The notes under the pieces are model-generated. The model was given only the letters and a program-made list of their open reading frames with translations. It was not told where the DNA came from and did not search any database. The position numbers and the translations under genes were made by a program. From Cladocopium goreaui (Eukaryota > Sar > Dinophyceae > Suessiales > Symbiodiniaceae), in assembly GCA_947184155.2 (NCBI GenBank), contig CAMXCT020001662.1:62001-126000 (forward strand): a stretch of 64,000 bases of DNA, in the 5' to 3' direction. Numbering within the stretch: position 1 is the stretch's first letter; each line of letters starts with the position of its first letter. Below are positions 12,359-24,172 of the stretch, piece by piece.

Positions 12359-12438
12359 CAAATGTTATATCAATGAAACATAATTGAACAACTATCATTA
12401 TTATACTTAATATTCAAAGGTACCACATTTTATATAAT

Positions 12439-12549
12439 CTGGTTGGTGGTAAAACAACCCCTCTGAAAAATGATGGAGTTCGTCAGTTGGGATCATTATT
12501 CCTAATATGATGGGAAAAATAATCCAGCCATGTTCCAAACCACCAACCA
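12439..12549. mobile_element. Foldback element, CTGGTTGGTGG family
   Basis: Ends CTGGTTGGTGG and CCACCAACCAA, 80 bases from the previous copy. Confidence 0.78.
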
Positions 12550-13282
12550 AATATATTGTTATTCCAATTATTAACCATTATTAACCATAGATTCACCATA
12601 GATTCACACAACGACAAAATCATCAATTCCATAAACAGAAACATTGGAGGTTTTAGCAGCAAAGATTTTTCACATTGCCAGCAAAAAACAACCTGGAATT
12701 AGACATACAAAAACGGAAGAATATCACCAGCAAGATAATGGAGTCAGTTTAACCAGGGTTTCGATTTTTGATCCATTTATCCACCGACCAGAACTGATAA
12801 TAAGTGGTATCATCAAATACTTCCAGCAAGAACTGACTCGTTGCTGTTTGCGTCACTGGCCAAGCTTTTTTTCTTCTGTGCATCCAATGGCAAACTCCAT
12901 GTGATAGATGGATTTCATCCAAGGGCATTGAACCCAAACAAATGACCAGTCATCAAGGTCCGAATGTGAAAAACATTCCTACTCAAAAATTTCAGTGAAA
13001 GGGGGAATAGACCAGTCCAAATGCTAGGCACATTCAACAGCTCCAGTTGGATTGGGCAAGAGATAGCTGGAACTTCAGACTCTAAAACTGCTGTGGATGC
13101 CATGGTGTACCCCCAGCTGGCTGGATCTCGGTTTGTTACTGGACAACTCCATATGCTGGCTAAGTTAACACTTGTCACTTGCAAAGTATAACTCCGATGT
13201 TTTAAACGCTTTTGAGGGTCAAAGAACGTGGCGTTGTGTTCAACTGTTAAATCATATTACAACAAGGGGGTCTTTACTGGAA

Positions 13283-13346
13283 CACTCCTGTGGTTGGTCA
13301 GGCGCGCGCTCAAGTCGCTCAAGTCGCTCCTCGGCTTTCTGGCCAC
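13283..13346 (-). CDS. Exon candidate: charged, heptad-like
   Basis: After acceptor TTCCAG a phase-0 frame reads VARKPRSDLSDLSARLTNHR. Spaced leucines suggest a short coiled coil. An alternative frame (GQKAEERLERLERAPDQP) is also open and also coil-like, so the frame is not settled. The donor is not clear. It could be the first exon after the propeller. Confidence 0.35.
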
Positions 13347-13638
13347 CTGGAATAGGAATGGGAAGGCTGTTACTCAATGGTAGCAATCTTTGGATGTGCA
13401 ACAGAACAGTGACTTATATTTGATTTATGTGATTTCATCGATTCCGACGTATGAAACATGGGAACATCCGAAAAAAATACTCTGACATTATATATAGAGA
13501 TTATATAGAGGTACAAGTACGGATGATCAAACAAAAATACTCTGACAGACTGGTACCACAAAATATCGGAAGAGATGATCATGGCATCCCCAGGGGATGA
13601 CTCAGTCGTCGGTGTTGATGTAGCTTGAGTTCAATCCA

Positions 13639-13716
13639 CTGGTTGGTGGTTTCAATCCACTGGTTGGGATGAAATTCCCAAATGGAAAATAATCCGGCCA
13701 TGTTCCAAACCAACCT
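13639..13716. mobile_element. Shortened element, CTGGTTGGTGG family
   Basis: The left end is kept (CTGGTTGGTGGTTTCAAT), the centre is deleted, and the right end is decayed (CCAACCTG). Confidence 0.65.
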
Positions 13717-14001
13717 GTCCAAATATGAGAAGACCAAAACTTAAGTTGTATGTTTTTTAATGTTGTTTCAATGTCAATTTTGAAACACCGAACACGAATG
13801 AACAATGTCAAGTTCCTGTGGACGAAAACCGAAATGCTGTTGACTTTGGGAGTGCCGCAAGATTTGTTGGAAACACCGGAGGTCACATTCGTAAACTTTT
13901 CTGCAAGGGTCAGGCAGCCGAAGCGCCATGCCGAAAATCGGCAGCTGCTACAATGGAACGAGCTACCAGCTTAAAGTTGTGGTATTCATGAGGTAACCAA
14001 A

Positions 14002-14091
14002 CCCATAGGATCCATGTATGCTATATATGGTAACATTTACCATCAATATACCCCCAATGTTAGCATATATACCATACATGGATCCTATGGG
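14002..14091. repeat. Foldback repeat with perfect 19-bp arms
   Basis: CCCATAGGATCCATGTATG and CATACATGGATCCTATGGG flank a 50-base centre that is itself partly inverted (GCTATATATGG, near-inverse GCATATATACC). Confidence 0.8.
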
Positions 14092-14380
14092 ATATGGTAG
14101 CCACTGGATCTGAATAATTGATAATATCATAAATATCGAAATCCCAAAGCAGATTGACATCCACTTTGACTGTGTCCACGATAGATCACGATGCTCTCTC
14201 TGGAATTTGACTTGAGTGTGTCTGAGAGTCTGGGCGGGTTACCCCCCAGATATGAATCATGGTGAACATAGTGATTGAATCAAATCAAAATACATCAAAA
14301 TAAAATTTGGGAGTAGGCTATGCTCAGACAAACCCAATTGAGGCTTTGTACTAACTAGATCTAAAATGATCTAAATAGAC

Positions 14381-14482
14381 CTGGTTGGTGGTTTGAACCC
14401 CTCTGAAAAATATGAAAGTCAGTTGGGATTATTATTCCCAATATATGGAAAAATAAAAGCCATGTTCCAAGCCACCAACCAG
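14381..14482. mobile_element. Foldback element, CTGGTTGGTGG family
   Basis: Perfect ends CTGGTTGGTGG and CCACCAACCAG, 102 bp. Confidence 0.82.
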
Positions 14483-14798
14483 AAATTCATTGCGCTGGGA
14501 TTGTGGTCCCATCACTTCGAAATCGCACAGCGCGATTTCGCTGACGTCGCTTTAACAAAAGCTCGGTTAGTTTCAGTTTCATCTACCATAAAGAAAAAAA
14601 ACATCATCCCATTACTCTGCAGGATACTCCTATATACTAATATAGCTATTCTATTCAATATAGCCTAATATAGCCTAGACAATATAGCCTATACAGTAGC
14701 CTATACGTTATATATGTCATAAAGCCTGTTTAACGGGGAAGGCCACGATCCCCCCCATTGGGTGAACTCATCGTGTTTCCTGGGAACCTTTGCCATAT

Positions 14799-14940
14799 AC
14801 CCGGCATGGTAAACATACAAAAAACTGATGGAAAGATCCACCATTTTTCATGGGGAAATCACCATTTTTCATGGGAAAATCTACTATTAATGGATATTAA
14901 TGGCCATTTTCAATAGCTATGTTGACATAACCAGAGGGTC
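14799..14940. mobile_element. Diverged foldback element, TACCCTCTGG family
   Basis: It keeps GGTAAACATACAAAAAACT and the right end ACCAGAGGG. A central CACCATTTTTCATGGG block is duplicated. It lies 42 bases from WD40 exon 14983-15129. Confidence 0.7.
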
Positions 14941-14982
14941 CTCACATCTCATCACATCTCATCACAATGGGATGAAGCTCAC

Positions 14983-15129
14983 GGACTTCACAGCCGCACG
15001 ACAAGTCAGCGTCGTTGACGTCTCTTCACCGAGCCCCACGACCTGCTCGGTGTCTTTCCAGAACCTCAGGTGGCCATCGCTGCAGCCACTGGCGAGTCCG
15101 CCGTCTTCGGAGAAGGTGGCACACATGAC
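14983..15129 (-). CDS. Exon: WD40 blade 6
   Basis: The exon starts VMCATFSEDGGLASGCSDGH after acceptor CCAG and continues LRFWKDTEQ. Two donors are possible. CAG|GTCGTG at 15043 would end it right after the blade. TCC|GTGAGC at 14983 adds GLGEETSTTLTCRAAVKS, which still looks coding by composition. The longer form is given. Both leave phase 0. The exon closes the sixth recognisable blade; a seventh, if present, may be the 51-kb exons. Confidence 0.8.
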
Positions 15130-15477
15130 CTGGCGCTGGGAAGGACATGTCATGGTGGATCTAACATGACCCAAAACATACCGGTGAACGACTCTAGAAA
15201 TGAGAAAAGTGTCATATGTATTCGTTTTTGCAGGTTTTGACCTATGTTCCATTCCAATACATATCCCTTACATAGACCTTTTTGGTGGTAGCCCATATGT
15301 TCTATGGATAAAGCGGATCAAATTGTCAAAACCTTTTTCTACGAGAAGCAACTGACTACGGGTGCTTGGAAGGCTTTGAAAGGCCGTGAACCAGACCAGA
15401 AATCCCCTGAAACACTGCGGATGATATTTGGGTGACAACCACCACGTCACCCAAGGAATCTGTAGCCTCTAGTTATA

Positions 15478-15582
15478 TACCCTGTGGTAATTTAAAATAG
15501 CTATTGAAAATGGCCCAGTTATAGTTGATTTACCTACTATAGATGGTGATTTTCCATAGCTATGTTAAATTACAAGAGGGTA
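15478..15582. mobile_element. Foldback element, TACCCTCTGG family
   Basis: Ends TACCCTGTGG and CAAGAGGGTA with inner arms AATAGCTATTGAAAATGG. The rest of 15130-15927 is intron without recognisable features. Confidence 0.78.
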
Positions 15583-15927
15583 CCAACTTCATCCAACTTC
15601 TAAGTTTAGTAGACACGCACAATTTCAAAATGTCCATGATCCCAGGCATCAACCCTGAAAGAAAAATTACGAATGACGGAACCCCCAAAATCCCATGAAT
15701 CATGATGCCTTCATATGTTCTATGGCATTATACCATTAAGAAAAATGAATTCTAATGTTCTAGAATACTCATTATATTTTTTTAAATTTTGGATTATCAT
15801 TATATCCACATGTTCCATTCATATGGAAAATGCTTATGATCCATTATGGGTATGATGTATGACGGATGTCCCATGGTATCTCCCACTTTCACACGCATGG
15901 GTGGCCCTGTAACAACTTCCCAGCCAC

Positions 15928-16036
15928 CGGCATGGGATGTTGGTGCGATGCCACCAGTGTTGCATCCTCCGCCTTCCACACATGCACAAAGGCGTCGTCC
16001 GACGCCGAGGCGACCAGCTTGCCATCGGCCGAAAAC
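15928..16036 (-). CDS. Exon: WD40 blade 5
   Basis: The exon is 109 nt, between acceptor CCCAG and donor CCG|GTGGCT. It reads FSADGKLVASASDDAFVHVW and continues KAEDATLVASHQHPMP. 'SASDDAFVHVW' is a textbook WD40 end strand. Phase 2 entry completes a glutamate shared with the previous exon; the exon leaves in phase 0. Confidence 0.85.
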
Positions 16037-16264
16037 CTGGGGGGTTTTACAAGCCTTCTTTGTATGAGTTTAACCGTTTAACGATGAATAGCAACGCGTT
16101 GAACTGTCGATGATTTTGTGAATCTTAGTTCGATATTAGCAATGGGATGTAATATAACCATTATATACCATTATATCAGTTACTAATCATTTCGATTCGA
16201 TCACTTTAGGAACTGCTCCTCTTGTCTCATCTCCGGAACTGAGGCTTTTTCTTCACCCAGGAAC

Positions 16265-16350
16265 TCCACAGAATTCACAAGATCCGTGTGGCTAAAAGCA
16301 TGCAGGCAGCGGCCGCCCGGGCCGCCCTTGCGGAGGTCCCAAATCTTGGC
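16265..16350 (-). CDS. Exon: end of WD40 blade 4, start of blade 5
   Basis: The exon is 86 nt, phase 0 in and phase 2 out. It reads AKIWDLRKGGPGGRCLHAFS then HTDLVNSV. The acceptor is TTTCAG and the donor is GTGGA|GTTCCT. Joined to 16036 it gives LVNSVEFSADGKLVASAS, the standard blade pattern. The loop PGGR between blades is slightly long. Confidence 0.83.
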
Positions 16351-16439
16351 CTGAAACCAGGGGGGATTTGACCAAGAAAAAAGGGAACCAGTTGATGAAC
16401 CATAAACTTACTTACTATATTCTATATAGTAAATTGTCC

Positions 16440-16506
16440 TTAGCCATAAATCAACTTACTATACATTTGATCATAGATCACCTATAGTAAGTTGGTTTAT
16501 GGCTAA
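16440..16506. repeat. Foldback repeat, TTAGCCATAAATCAACTTAC arms
   Basis: Near-perfect 24-bp inverted arms around a 20-base centre, followed by single-copy AT-rich intron to 17.6 kb with no gene. Confidence 0.75.
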
Positions 16507-17713
16507 GTGGGTAACTATAAGTTATATATCTATGGTCTATGGCCTAGATGTATCGACAAGTGGGACAATGGGGTCTGTAAGCCGACAATTTTAACTGGGT
16601 GGCACCACGGTGTAGGAAATCAGTTCCCCAAACAAAAGAAAAAAATCACTATATGTCAACATCAGGAAATGGGTCACTAAGGGGTAGGATATCACACAAA
16701 GGTCAGATTCAACTAGTAACAAATATGAGAGTTATTTGCAGAATGAAGATTTGCAGTTCAGATTCAACCAATGAACATTAATCCTCAACCTGTAACGGTC
16801 GACCCGGTCTCGGGTTTATTCTCAAAAGAAACCTGGGTTGTATTGCAAAAATCTGTGTCACAAAAAAAACAGTCCACCTGATTTCTTCTGCCTGACCATT
16901 ATATACCATTGTTCAAAAATAGAGTTGCCGGAAATACCCATAAAATCCCATTCACTCACGGTTCACCCATCATTACACCACCTGAGATACCCCCAGGCCA
17001 CTCCATGATTCTGGTTGCTTAATAGGCATCCCTATCGGGTTTTTTATCCACTCCCACTAACCAACCACTGCTCAACCAAACATGGTTTATGAATTAGAGT
17101 TTATTTTCATGTATTTCCCCATGTGTTTATTGTTTTTTTTGGTTTGTTTTGTGTTTAAAAAAACACTCACTAATGATGCCTTTAAATGCCCTTGAAATAC
17201 CCAATCAACACCAATTTCATAATTCCGGCCACATGTTCCATGTTTCATCATCAACCATATCCAACAATAATCTCTCAATCAAATCTGCATGTGTTGTGAA
17301 AATCAATATGACTGATGAATCAATCCAATATATCGACATTATTCTCACATGTTTGATAGTCAAAACCTCATTATCCGCAACATAAATGGTTGCATATAGC
17401 TGTCGGTTGACATATTATGTTCACATATTATGTTCACAAAACTATAGTTGCATATAACTGTTGGTTGCATAACTGTTCAAACACCAGAACTATCAAAACA
17501 TATCGATACTATTCCCAGATAGGATGATCGGAAACAAGTCACATCCTCCATGACTCCATATCCCAGGGAACTACTATATATACTATAAATATTATACTAT
17601 AGAGATACTATATATATATATACTATATAGATTTACAATACATATACCATATATATATATATATACTATAGATATACCACACTACTAACCTACACCCTTC
17701 CCCTTTCCCGCGC

Positions 17714-17824
17714 CTTTTTGTCCACCGCACCGGTGGCCAGGTAGCGCCCCGTTCCCTCGAAGGCCACTGCGTAGACGCGGCCGCTGTGGCCCTCGCCGCG
17801 GCGACCGTCCCAGTGCTGGAGCTG
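17714..17824 (-). CDS. Exon: WD40 blade 4
   Basis: Thirty-seven codons, phase 0. It includes GEGHSGRVYAVAFEGTGRYL and ATGAVDKK. The acceptor is GTCAG followed by CAGCTC; the donor is AAG|GCGCGG, again GC rather than GT. Joined to 16350 it reads AVDKK-AKIWDLRKGG. A hairpin of (GA)n and (TC)n with TA tracts lies just upstream of the acceptor. Confidence 0.83.
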
Positions 17825-17888
17825 CTGACCTGTCCTCCTGGAAGCAACCGAAGATGAAGAACGGGAGATGTTTATATATATATATATA

Positions 17889-17953
17889 CAGAGAGAGAGA
17901 GAGAGAGAGACAATGTATATATATATATATCTCTCTCTCTCTCTCTCTCTCAC
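17889..17953. repeat. (GA)n-(TA)n-(TC)n hairpin
   Basis: An AGAGAG run, a TATATA run and a CTCTCT run together form a long hairpin, 65 bases upstream of WD40 exon 17714-17824. Confidence 0.8.
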
Positions 17954-18599
17954 CTAGCCCTTAGAGGGGGGGACCTGGGACCTCAAGTAGGCATTTCCAA
18001 ATGGGGACAACTGCCTTCCTTGCCCACCATTTAACATGGAATATATGGAACCCCCCAAAAAAAACCCTTTGAAAGATGATCTTCCTATTGGATCTGGTCC
18101 CTTTCTTTGCCATCGGCCATTTTTCCACTCTGCGGCATTCTGCGGCGTTTTGTAGCTTCAGCACCTGGCATGGCTGGGAAATCCACAACAAAAAATGGTG
18201 GTTGTATTAGAAAATCATCAAGCTAAAAGGGAAGAATTGACCCAAAATGTTGAATTTGAATTGTAATGTATCTCAATGTAATGCCAACTCCGGGTTAATA
18301 AGCCATGGCCATGGCCCATGGTTTTACTAATTGGGGCGGTACTTCCCCAATAGTCAATGTCAATAGTCAATAGTCATAATCTGATTATCAGATTATCATT
18401 ATTTGTCTGATTATCAACTAAATAAAACATACAGCGACACAGTCAGAGTCAGCGTCTTTTGGCATACAGCCAAGATAGCGTCTTCTGGCATACAGCCAAG
18501 ATATGCCACGATAGCCAAAGGCCGAAGGTGTGTGAGCAGCCAGCACCCCAAATCATATGAGCACAATCGCAATTCACTGCAGTGCTACTGATGACATGT

Positions 18600-18874
18600 T
18601 GGCAACAGAAGAGGCTAAGATGTGAAAGTCCTAAGGCGTCACTCTTTGGAGACAGAAAGGGTTACCATTGCGAAGTTTTTAGGGTTTAAATTATATGATA
18701 GGGTTTGGCGACGTTAGGGTTTCGTGAGCGCGCGAGCGTGCAGTATAGGATTCTATCTACGTGGCAACATGTGGCAACAGAAGAGGCTAAGATGTGCAAG
18801 TCCTAAGATGTCCTAAGGCGTCACTCTTTAGAAACAGAAAGGGTTACAATTGCGAAGTTCTAAGGTTTAAATTA
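18600..18874. repeat. GAGGCTAAGATGTG repeat field, left part
   Basis: About 150-bp imperfect repeats of AGAGGCTAAGATGTG, AAGGCGTCACTCTTTGGAG and GCGAAGTTTTTAGGG, broken by the 1,982-bp element. No gene seen. Confidence 0.75.
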
Positions 18875-18876
18875 TA

Positions 18877-20858
18877 CTAAGACTTCTAAATTTATTTATT
18901 TTCACATCAGGCACTTAATGAAAATATTAGTAGTTATCTTAACTTATCATAGAAGTCATTTTTACTTATTTTCACTTATTTTCACTTAATTTAGGTTAAT
19001 TTTTCATTATTTTTTACTGTTTAAAATTGATAAAAGACGAAAGATGTTTCTGTCATAGGGTTTTGTAAAACATCTTTGAATTAAAAAAATATAAGAATGT
19101 TGCGTTTTCTTTTTTTGTTTGGATATTTTCATGGTTCCGATGCAAGATCTTCCTTGTCCTGTTAAATGTATCTTTTACAGGAAGTTTCCTTTTCAGGCAT
19201 CATCTCTTTTCAGGAACTATCCTTTTCAGGAATTATTCTTTTCAGAATGAATCCTTTTCAGGAGTTATCCTTATCAGGAATTTTTCAATTCAGATTGAAT
19301 CCTTTTTCAGGAATTTTCCTTTCCAGGAATTATCCTTTACAGGAAATGTCTTTTCGAAGACCTTTTTCCATTCAGATAATATTTGGTCACTTTTCCTTGT
19401 TTTGTCACAAGCTGGAAATTACTCACTTTCTTACTTTCTATAGTTTTAAAACTTTATCTTTATTGAAAATGTTATAAAAATGTTCATATTTTACTATTTT
19501 TCTAAATTTATATTTTTATATACATTTTGGTCATTGATTTTCATATTTTTCACATTTTCATAATTTTCTAAAAATTATCTGCGTTTTCGGAATGTTCTAT
19601 TTTTTTGGAACTTTCTAAATTTTCTAAATTTTATATATCTATGTATATATATATATATTTCTGAATATTGCGATTTTTTTCGAATTATCTAAATTTCCTA
19701 AATTCTCTGGATTTTCTGAAATTTTTGAATTTTCTGAATTTCAGAATTTTCATATTTTTTTTTTTAATTGTCTGAATTTTCTGAATTTTCTGTTTTTTTC
19801 TAAATTTTCTGAATTTTCTGAATCTTCTGAATTTTAGATTTTTTTAAATTTTCTAACTCTTCTGAATTTTTAAAATTTTCTAAATTTTCTGATTTTTTTG
19901 TTTTTTCCGACTTTTCAACATTTTCAATATTTTCTTCATTTTCTACATTTTCTCATTTTCAAAATTTTCTGACGTATATACATTAAAAATAATAAATTTG
20001 TTACCTTCTGTATGTTTAAGCATTATAAATTTTCTCAGTAAGTTACTTTTCTCCATTTATTTCTATTACAATCTTTTTTTGAGTGGTGTGTATTGTTTCT
20101 CAGATTTCTTATTACTCTGAATGTCTCAAACTTAATTTATATATATATATATATATTTGCAATATTTTTATATTTTATAATATTTTTTCTGCATAGTTTC
20201 AACTGAGTTGATCTGAAATTTTCTATTAGAATATATCGTAATGTTTGAGAAATTTAAAGAATTTGACTGTCAACAACTTCAAATGCGAATCCCTGGAAAA
20301 CGTAAAGCTCAAGAAGCTACATTTTTTTTTCTGGTGAAATATCATACTGAGTTTTTTTTATTTGTGAAAGAACTGCTTTTCATGAACATTATACTGCTCA
20401 TATTTTTGCCTGCCCAGGAAGTATACATTACAGGAGGTCATCTTTTCAGAGAAAAAAGGGATACTAACTTTCCAGGAACTACTCCTTACAGGAAACATTA
20501 TATATTCCAGATATTTTTTTCGTTATAAAAATTCCAATGCCCTTCCCTTTGAAGCCAAAATTGCTCCGTGGTAATCGACATCCATGTCCATCAATGTTGA
20601 AAACTGACAAAAAACATATTTTTACTTATTTTCGCTTCTTTTCCCTTATTTCAACTTATTTTTGAATAATATTCCACTATATTTACTTATATGTTCATTA
20701 TTATGTTACAAGTTCACCTAAACGATTAGTGGAACTTAAAACAAAAAAATAAAAATAAACAATTTAAACAAGATATTAGCAAGATAATAGCAACTTATAA
20801 TATACTTATAACTTCATTAAGTGCCTGATGTGAAAATAAATAAATTTAGAAGTCTTAG
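18877..20858. mobile_element. 1,982-bp element with 46-bp terminal inverted repeats
   Basis: Both ends start CTAAGACTTCTAAATTTATT; the inverted repeats are identical for 46 bases (18877-18922 and 20813-20858). The element is flanked by TA at 18875-18876 and 20859-20860. Neighbouring repeat copies without the insert read AAATTATATGATAGGG, which is the reconstructed empty site with one TA. The interior is very AT-rich with TTTTCAGGAAT repeats (19175-19360) and TTTTCTGAAT repeats (19680-19960). No convincing protein is encoded, so it is non-autonomous. Confidence 0.88.
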
Positions 20859-20860
20859 TA

Positions 20861-21790
20861 TGATTGGGTTTGGCGAGCGCGCGAGCGCGCGTTAGGGTGT
20901 CGCGAGCGCGCGAGCGCGCGGTATACTACGTGCCAACATGTGGCAACAGAAGAGGCTAAGATGTGCAAGTCCTAAGGCGTCACTCTTTGGAGACAGAAAG
21001 GGTTACCATTGCGAAGTTTTTAGGGTTTAAATTATATGATAGGGTTTCGCGAGCGCGCGAGCGCTCGGTATAGGATTCTATCTACGTGCTGTGGCAACAG
21101 AAGAAGGGGCTAAGATGTGCAAGTCCTAAGGCGTCACTCTTTGGAGACAGAAAGGGTTATGATTGCGAAGTTTTTAGGGTATAAAATGTATGATAGGGTT
21201 TGGCGACATGCGAGCGCGCGTTAGGGTTTCGCGAGTGTGCGAGTGCGCAGTAGAGCTTGAGGGTTTAGGGTTTAGGATTGCGAAGTTTTTAGCGTTTAAA
21301 CTATATGATAGGGTATATGGCCAGTGCACGAGCGCATGCGAGCGCGCGTTAGGGTTTCGCGAGTGCACGGGCGCGCGGTATAGGATTCTATCTACGTGCC
21401 AACATGTGGCAACGGAAGGGGCTAAGAATGGCGCGCTAGTTCGCGGTATAGGAGTCTACGTGCCAACATGTGGCGTCACTCTTTGGAGACAGAAAGGGTT
21501 ATCATTGCGAAGTTTTGAGGGTTTAAAATATATGGTAGGGTTTGGCGAGCGTGCGAGCGCGAGTTATAGGGTTTCGCGAGCGTGCGAGCGCGCAGTAGAG
21601 CTTGAGGGTTTAGGGTTTAGGGTTAGAAAGGGTTGGGATTGCGAAGTTTTTAGGGTTTAAACTATATGATACGGTTTGGCGAGCGCGCGAGCGCGCAGTA
21701 GAGCTTTAGGGTTTAGGGTTTAGGATGGTTTAGGGTTAGAAAGGGTTAGGATTGCAAAGGTTTTAGGGTTTAAACTATATGATAGGGCTG
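20861..21790. repeat. GAGGCTAAGATGTG repeat field, right part, with GCGAGCGCGCG
   Basis: It continues the repeat with alternating GCGAGCGCGC tracts able to form Z-DNA (about 20875-20920 and 21048-21070). TTTAGGG-type repeats lie at about 21250-21280, 21604-21640 and 21703-21745. The open frame at 21190-21660 is a by-product of the repeat. Confidence 0.75.
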
Positions 21791-21973
21791 CAACGGTTTG
21801 CCGAGCGGTTTTGCCGAGCGGTCCGCTAGCGCCTGTAGCCCGCAGATGGCCTAGATGCCCTCCTCCTGAATCATTCTTCATCCAGATTGGAGAACCCCGT
21901 GCAGTTCGATCGGTGCGCTAGCTAATGCTAGCTACTCTCTACTGATATATATTCATATATAATCATACCCACC

Positions 21974-22025
21974 AAAAAAGCCTATTTAGGCAGACCTTAC
22001 CCCTCCATCAAATAGGCTTTTTAAG
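21974..22025. repeat. Hairpin AAAAAAGCCTATTT / AAATAGGCTTTTT
   Basis: Arms of 12 bases around a 27-base loop. No gene nearby that would make it a terminator. Confidence 0.55.
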
Positions 22026-22103
22026 GAATGTGTGATATATATATATAGAATATGTGATTCATCGGGGGGTGAGCATGTATAATATATATAATTCCATATA
22101 TAT

Positions 22104-22205
22104 GCGGGTTTCCATAAATGGGGGATCCCCAAATGCTTGGTTTATAATGGAAACCTCTATTCGAATTGATGATTTAAGGGTACCCGCCCTTCCAGGAAAC
22201 CTCCA
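22104..22205. mobile_element. Foldback element, GGAGGTTTCC family
   Basis: Left end GCGGGTTTCCATAAATGGGG; right end CCAGGAAACCTCC. Confidence 0.7.
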
Positions 22206-22400
22206 TATATTATACTTGATGGTGTTTATATAAAACAACTTGGCTATCTACAGTGCACCACCTTGTAGATTTTGTCATCACGATTTAACCCTCCGGGAGG
22301 TTCACCTTTGGGCGGTGCTTGTATCCCCACTGCAGCTATTGGTGGACCTGTGAAGCTGTGTTTAGGACGCAAAACGTGCCAATCACACCATCAAATTTAT

Positions 22401-23099
22401 AGCGACGGACATATACTTAGAACATCAATTTTTCCAAAATGTCGGAACCTTTTCTTAGAACATCAAAATTACTATACCTAGAACATCAGAAATGTTCTAA
22501 GTACGCACTTAGAACATCAGAAAAACAGATACTTAGAACATCTCCTTTGATTTTTTGCCTACTTAGAACATTAAAACACACATATACTTAGGACATGTCC
22601 TGTTACTTTGGTAAATCTGCATATATACACACAAATACCTTGGTGAACACCATACTTAGAACACTTTCTCCCCTCACTGCTGCAGCATTCTATACCTTTT
22701 CTTCGGGAACAATATCCCAAGCAGTCTTCGCTGCAATGGGAAGGTCTCTAGTATATAATTTGTGGGTTTCCTACAGGGGGTAGTCAAAAAGCATAGGTTT
22801 CAATACTAAAATGAGCTAAAATGAATTATGTATAATTTTGAATGTTTATATATATATATATATAGTATTATATCGTGTATATATATATAATTAGCGACGG
22901 ACAAATACTTCGAACATACATATATGAATGGTTCCCATTGGTTCCCCACTGGGATGTTCTAAGTATAGCTTGGAAATGTTCTAAGTATAGGTTTTGGGTA
23001 TGTTCTAACTACTTTTTTCGACCCCATACTTAGAACATCCCCGCTGTGACGATTTCAGATTTTTTTCCAAATGATGTTCTAAGTATTTGTCCGTCCCTA
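22401..23099. mobile_element. AGCGACGGACA element with ACTTAGAACATC repeats
   Basis: The left end AGCGACGGACATATACTTAG is mirrored by TAAGTATTTGTCCGTCCCT on the right. The span holds about ten CTTAGAACATC motifs, some inverted. A second left-type end at 22893 (AGCGACGGACAAATACTT) means it may be two elements, 22401-22880 and 22893-23099. No gene. Confidence 0.65.
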
Positions 23100-23253
23100 T
23101 AGATCATTTAGATCAAAACCCAGGTTTTTTGACATAATTGTCCAATGTCCAACATCAAAACCCATTCTAAACGCAATTTTTAGATCAAAACCCATGTTTT
23201 TAGATCAACAAAAGATAGGAGAAACCCATTCTAAACGCCATGTTTTAGGCCAC

Positions 23254-23352
23254 GCATTGGCGACTCGTCCTATCCCAGGTGGCGAAGCAATAGTCGTCCG
23301 AGCCCGTGGCCAGGACATGGCCGTCCGGGGAGACAGCACAGGCGTTCACGTC
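23254..23352 (-). CDS. Exon: WD40 blade 3
   Basis: Thirty-three codons, phase 0 on both sides, from acceptor CCAG to donor TGC|GTGGCC. It reads DVNACAVSPDGHVLATGSDD followed by YCFATWDRTSRQC, a nearly ideal WD40 blade. It joins 47109 across the giant intron and 17824 on the other side. Confidence 0.85.
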
Positions 23353-23574
23353 CTGGCTGAGAACGTTGAACATATCTTCTCCTGAATATACAGTAAATGC
23401 ACACATACATATGCATTTAGCTGATATTTAAGGCCTTGTACAGATATACACATATATATATATATATACACATATACGCGCAACGCCTGGGCTTTGCCCA
23501 GGCGTTGCAGCGTAGAGGTTTCCCATCCCCAAACAAATGCTGATGCAATTTCACAGAATTCCTATGGGAAAAAC

Positions 23575-24172
23575 AACAAAGGTACTAGGGGATATTAAAC
23601 TCCCACCCCCGTTAAACTTTACATACAGTTGGGAAGATCAACAAAGGTACTAGGGAATATTAAACTCCCACCACCGGTAAACTTTACATTCAATTGGGAA
23701 GATCAACAAAGGTACTAGGTAATATTAAACTCCCACCCCCGTTAAACTTTACATTCGTTGAAGATCTTCAATAAGGGTTCAATTCTCCCATCCCCGTTAA
23801 ACATCTACATTCATTGAAGATCTTCAATAAGGGTTTAATTCTCCCATTTTCCCACCCCCGTTAAACTTCTACATTCATTGAAGATCTTCAATAAGGGTTT
23901 AATTCTCCCATTCTCCCACCCCAGTTAAACTTCTACATTCATTGAAGATCTTCAATAAGGGTTTAATTCTCCCACCCCCGATAAATTTCTACATTCATTG
24001 AACATCTTCAATAAAGGTTTAATTCTCCCACCCCCGTTAAATTTCTACATTCATTGAAGATCTTCAATAAGGGTTTAATTCTCCCATTCTCCCACCCCAG
24101 TTAAACTTCTACATTCATTGAAGATCTTCAATAAGGGTTTACTTCTCCAACCCCCGTTAAACTTCTACGATG
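23575..24172. repeat. Minisatellite array 1
   Basis: Imperfect repeats of about 49-60 bp. Each contains ATTGAAGATCTTCAAT, a perfect 16-bp palindrome, plus CCCACCCCCGTTAAAC. The first three units are a diverged variant with ACAAAGGTACTAGG. Confidence 0.85.

Noticed and set aside
12915..13184. 89-residue minus frame
   Set aside because: Composition equals the flanking intron and no junction or domain is visible.
23575..24172. Regularly spaced palindromic repeats as a CRISPR array
   Set aside because: The spacing sequence is repeated too, there is no unique spacer set and no cas genes; the context is eukaryotic.
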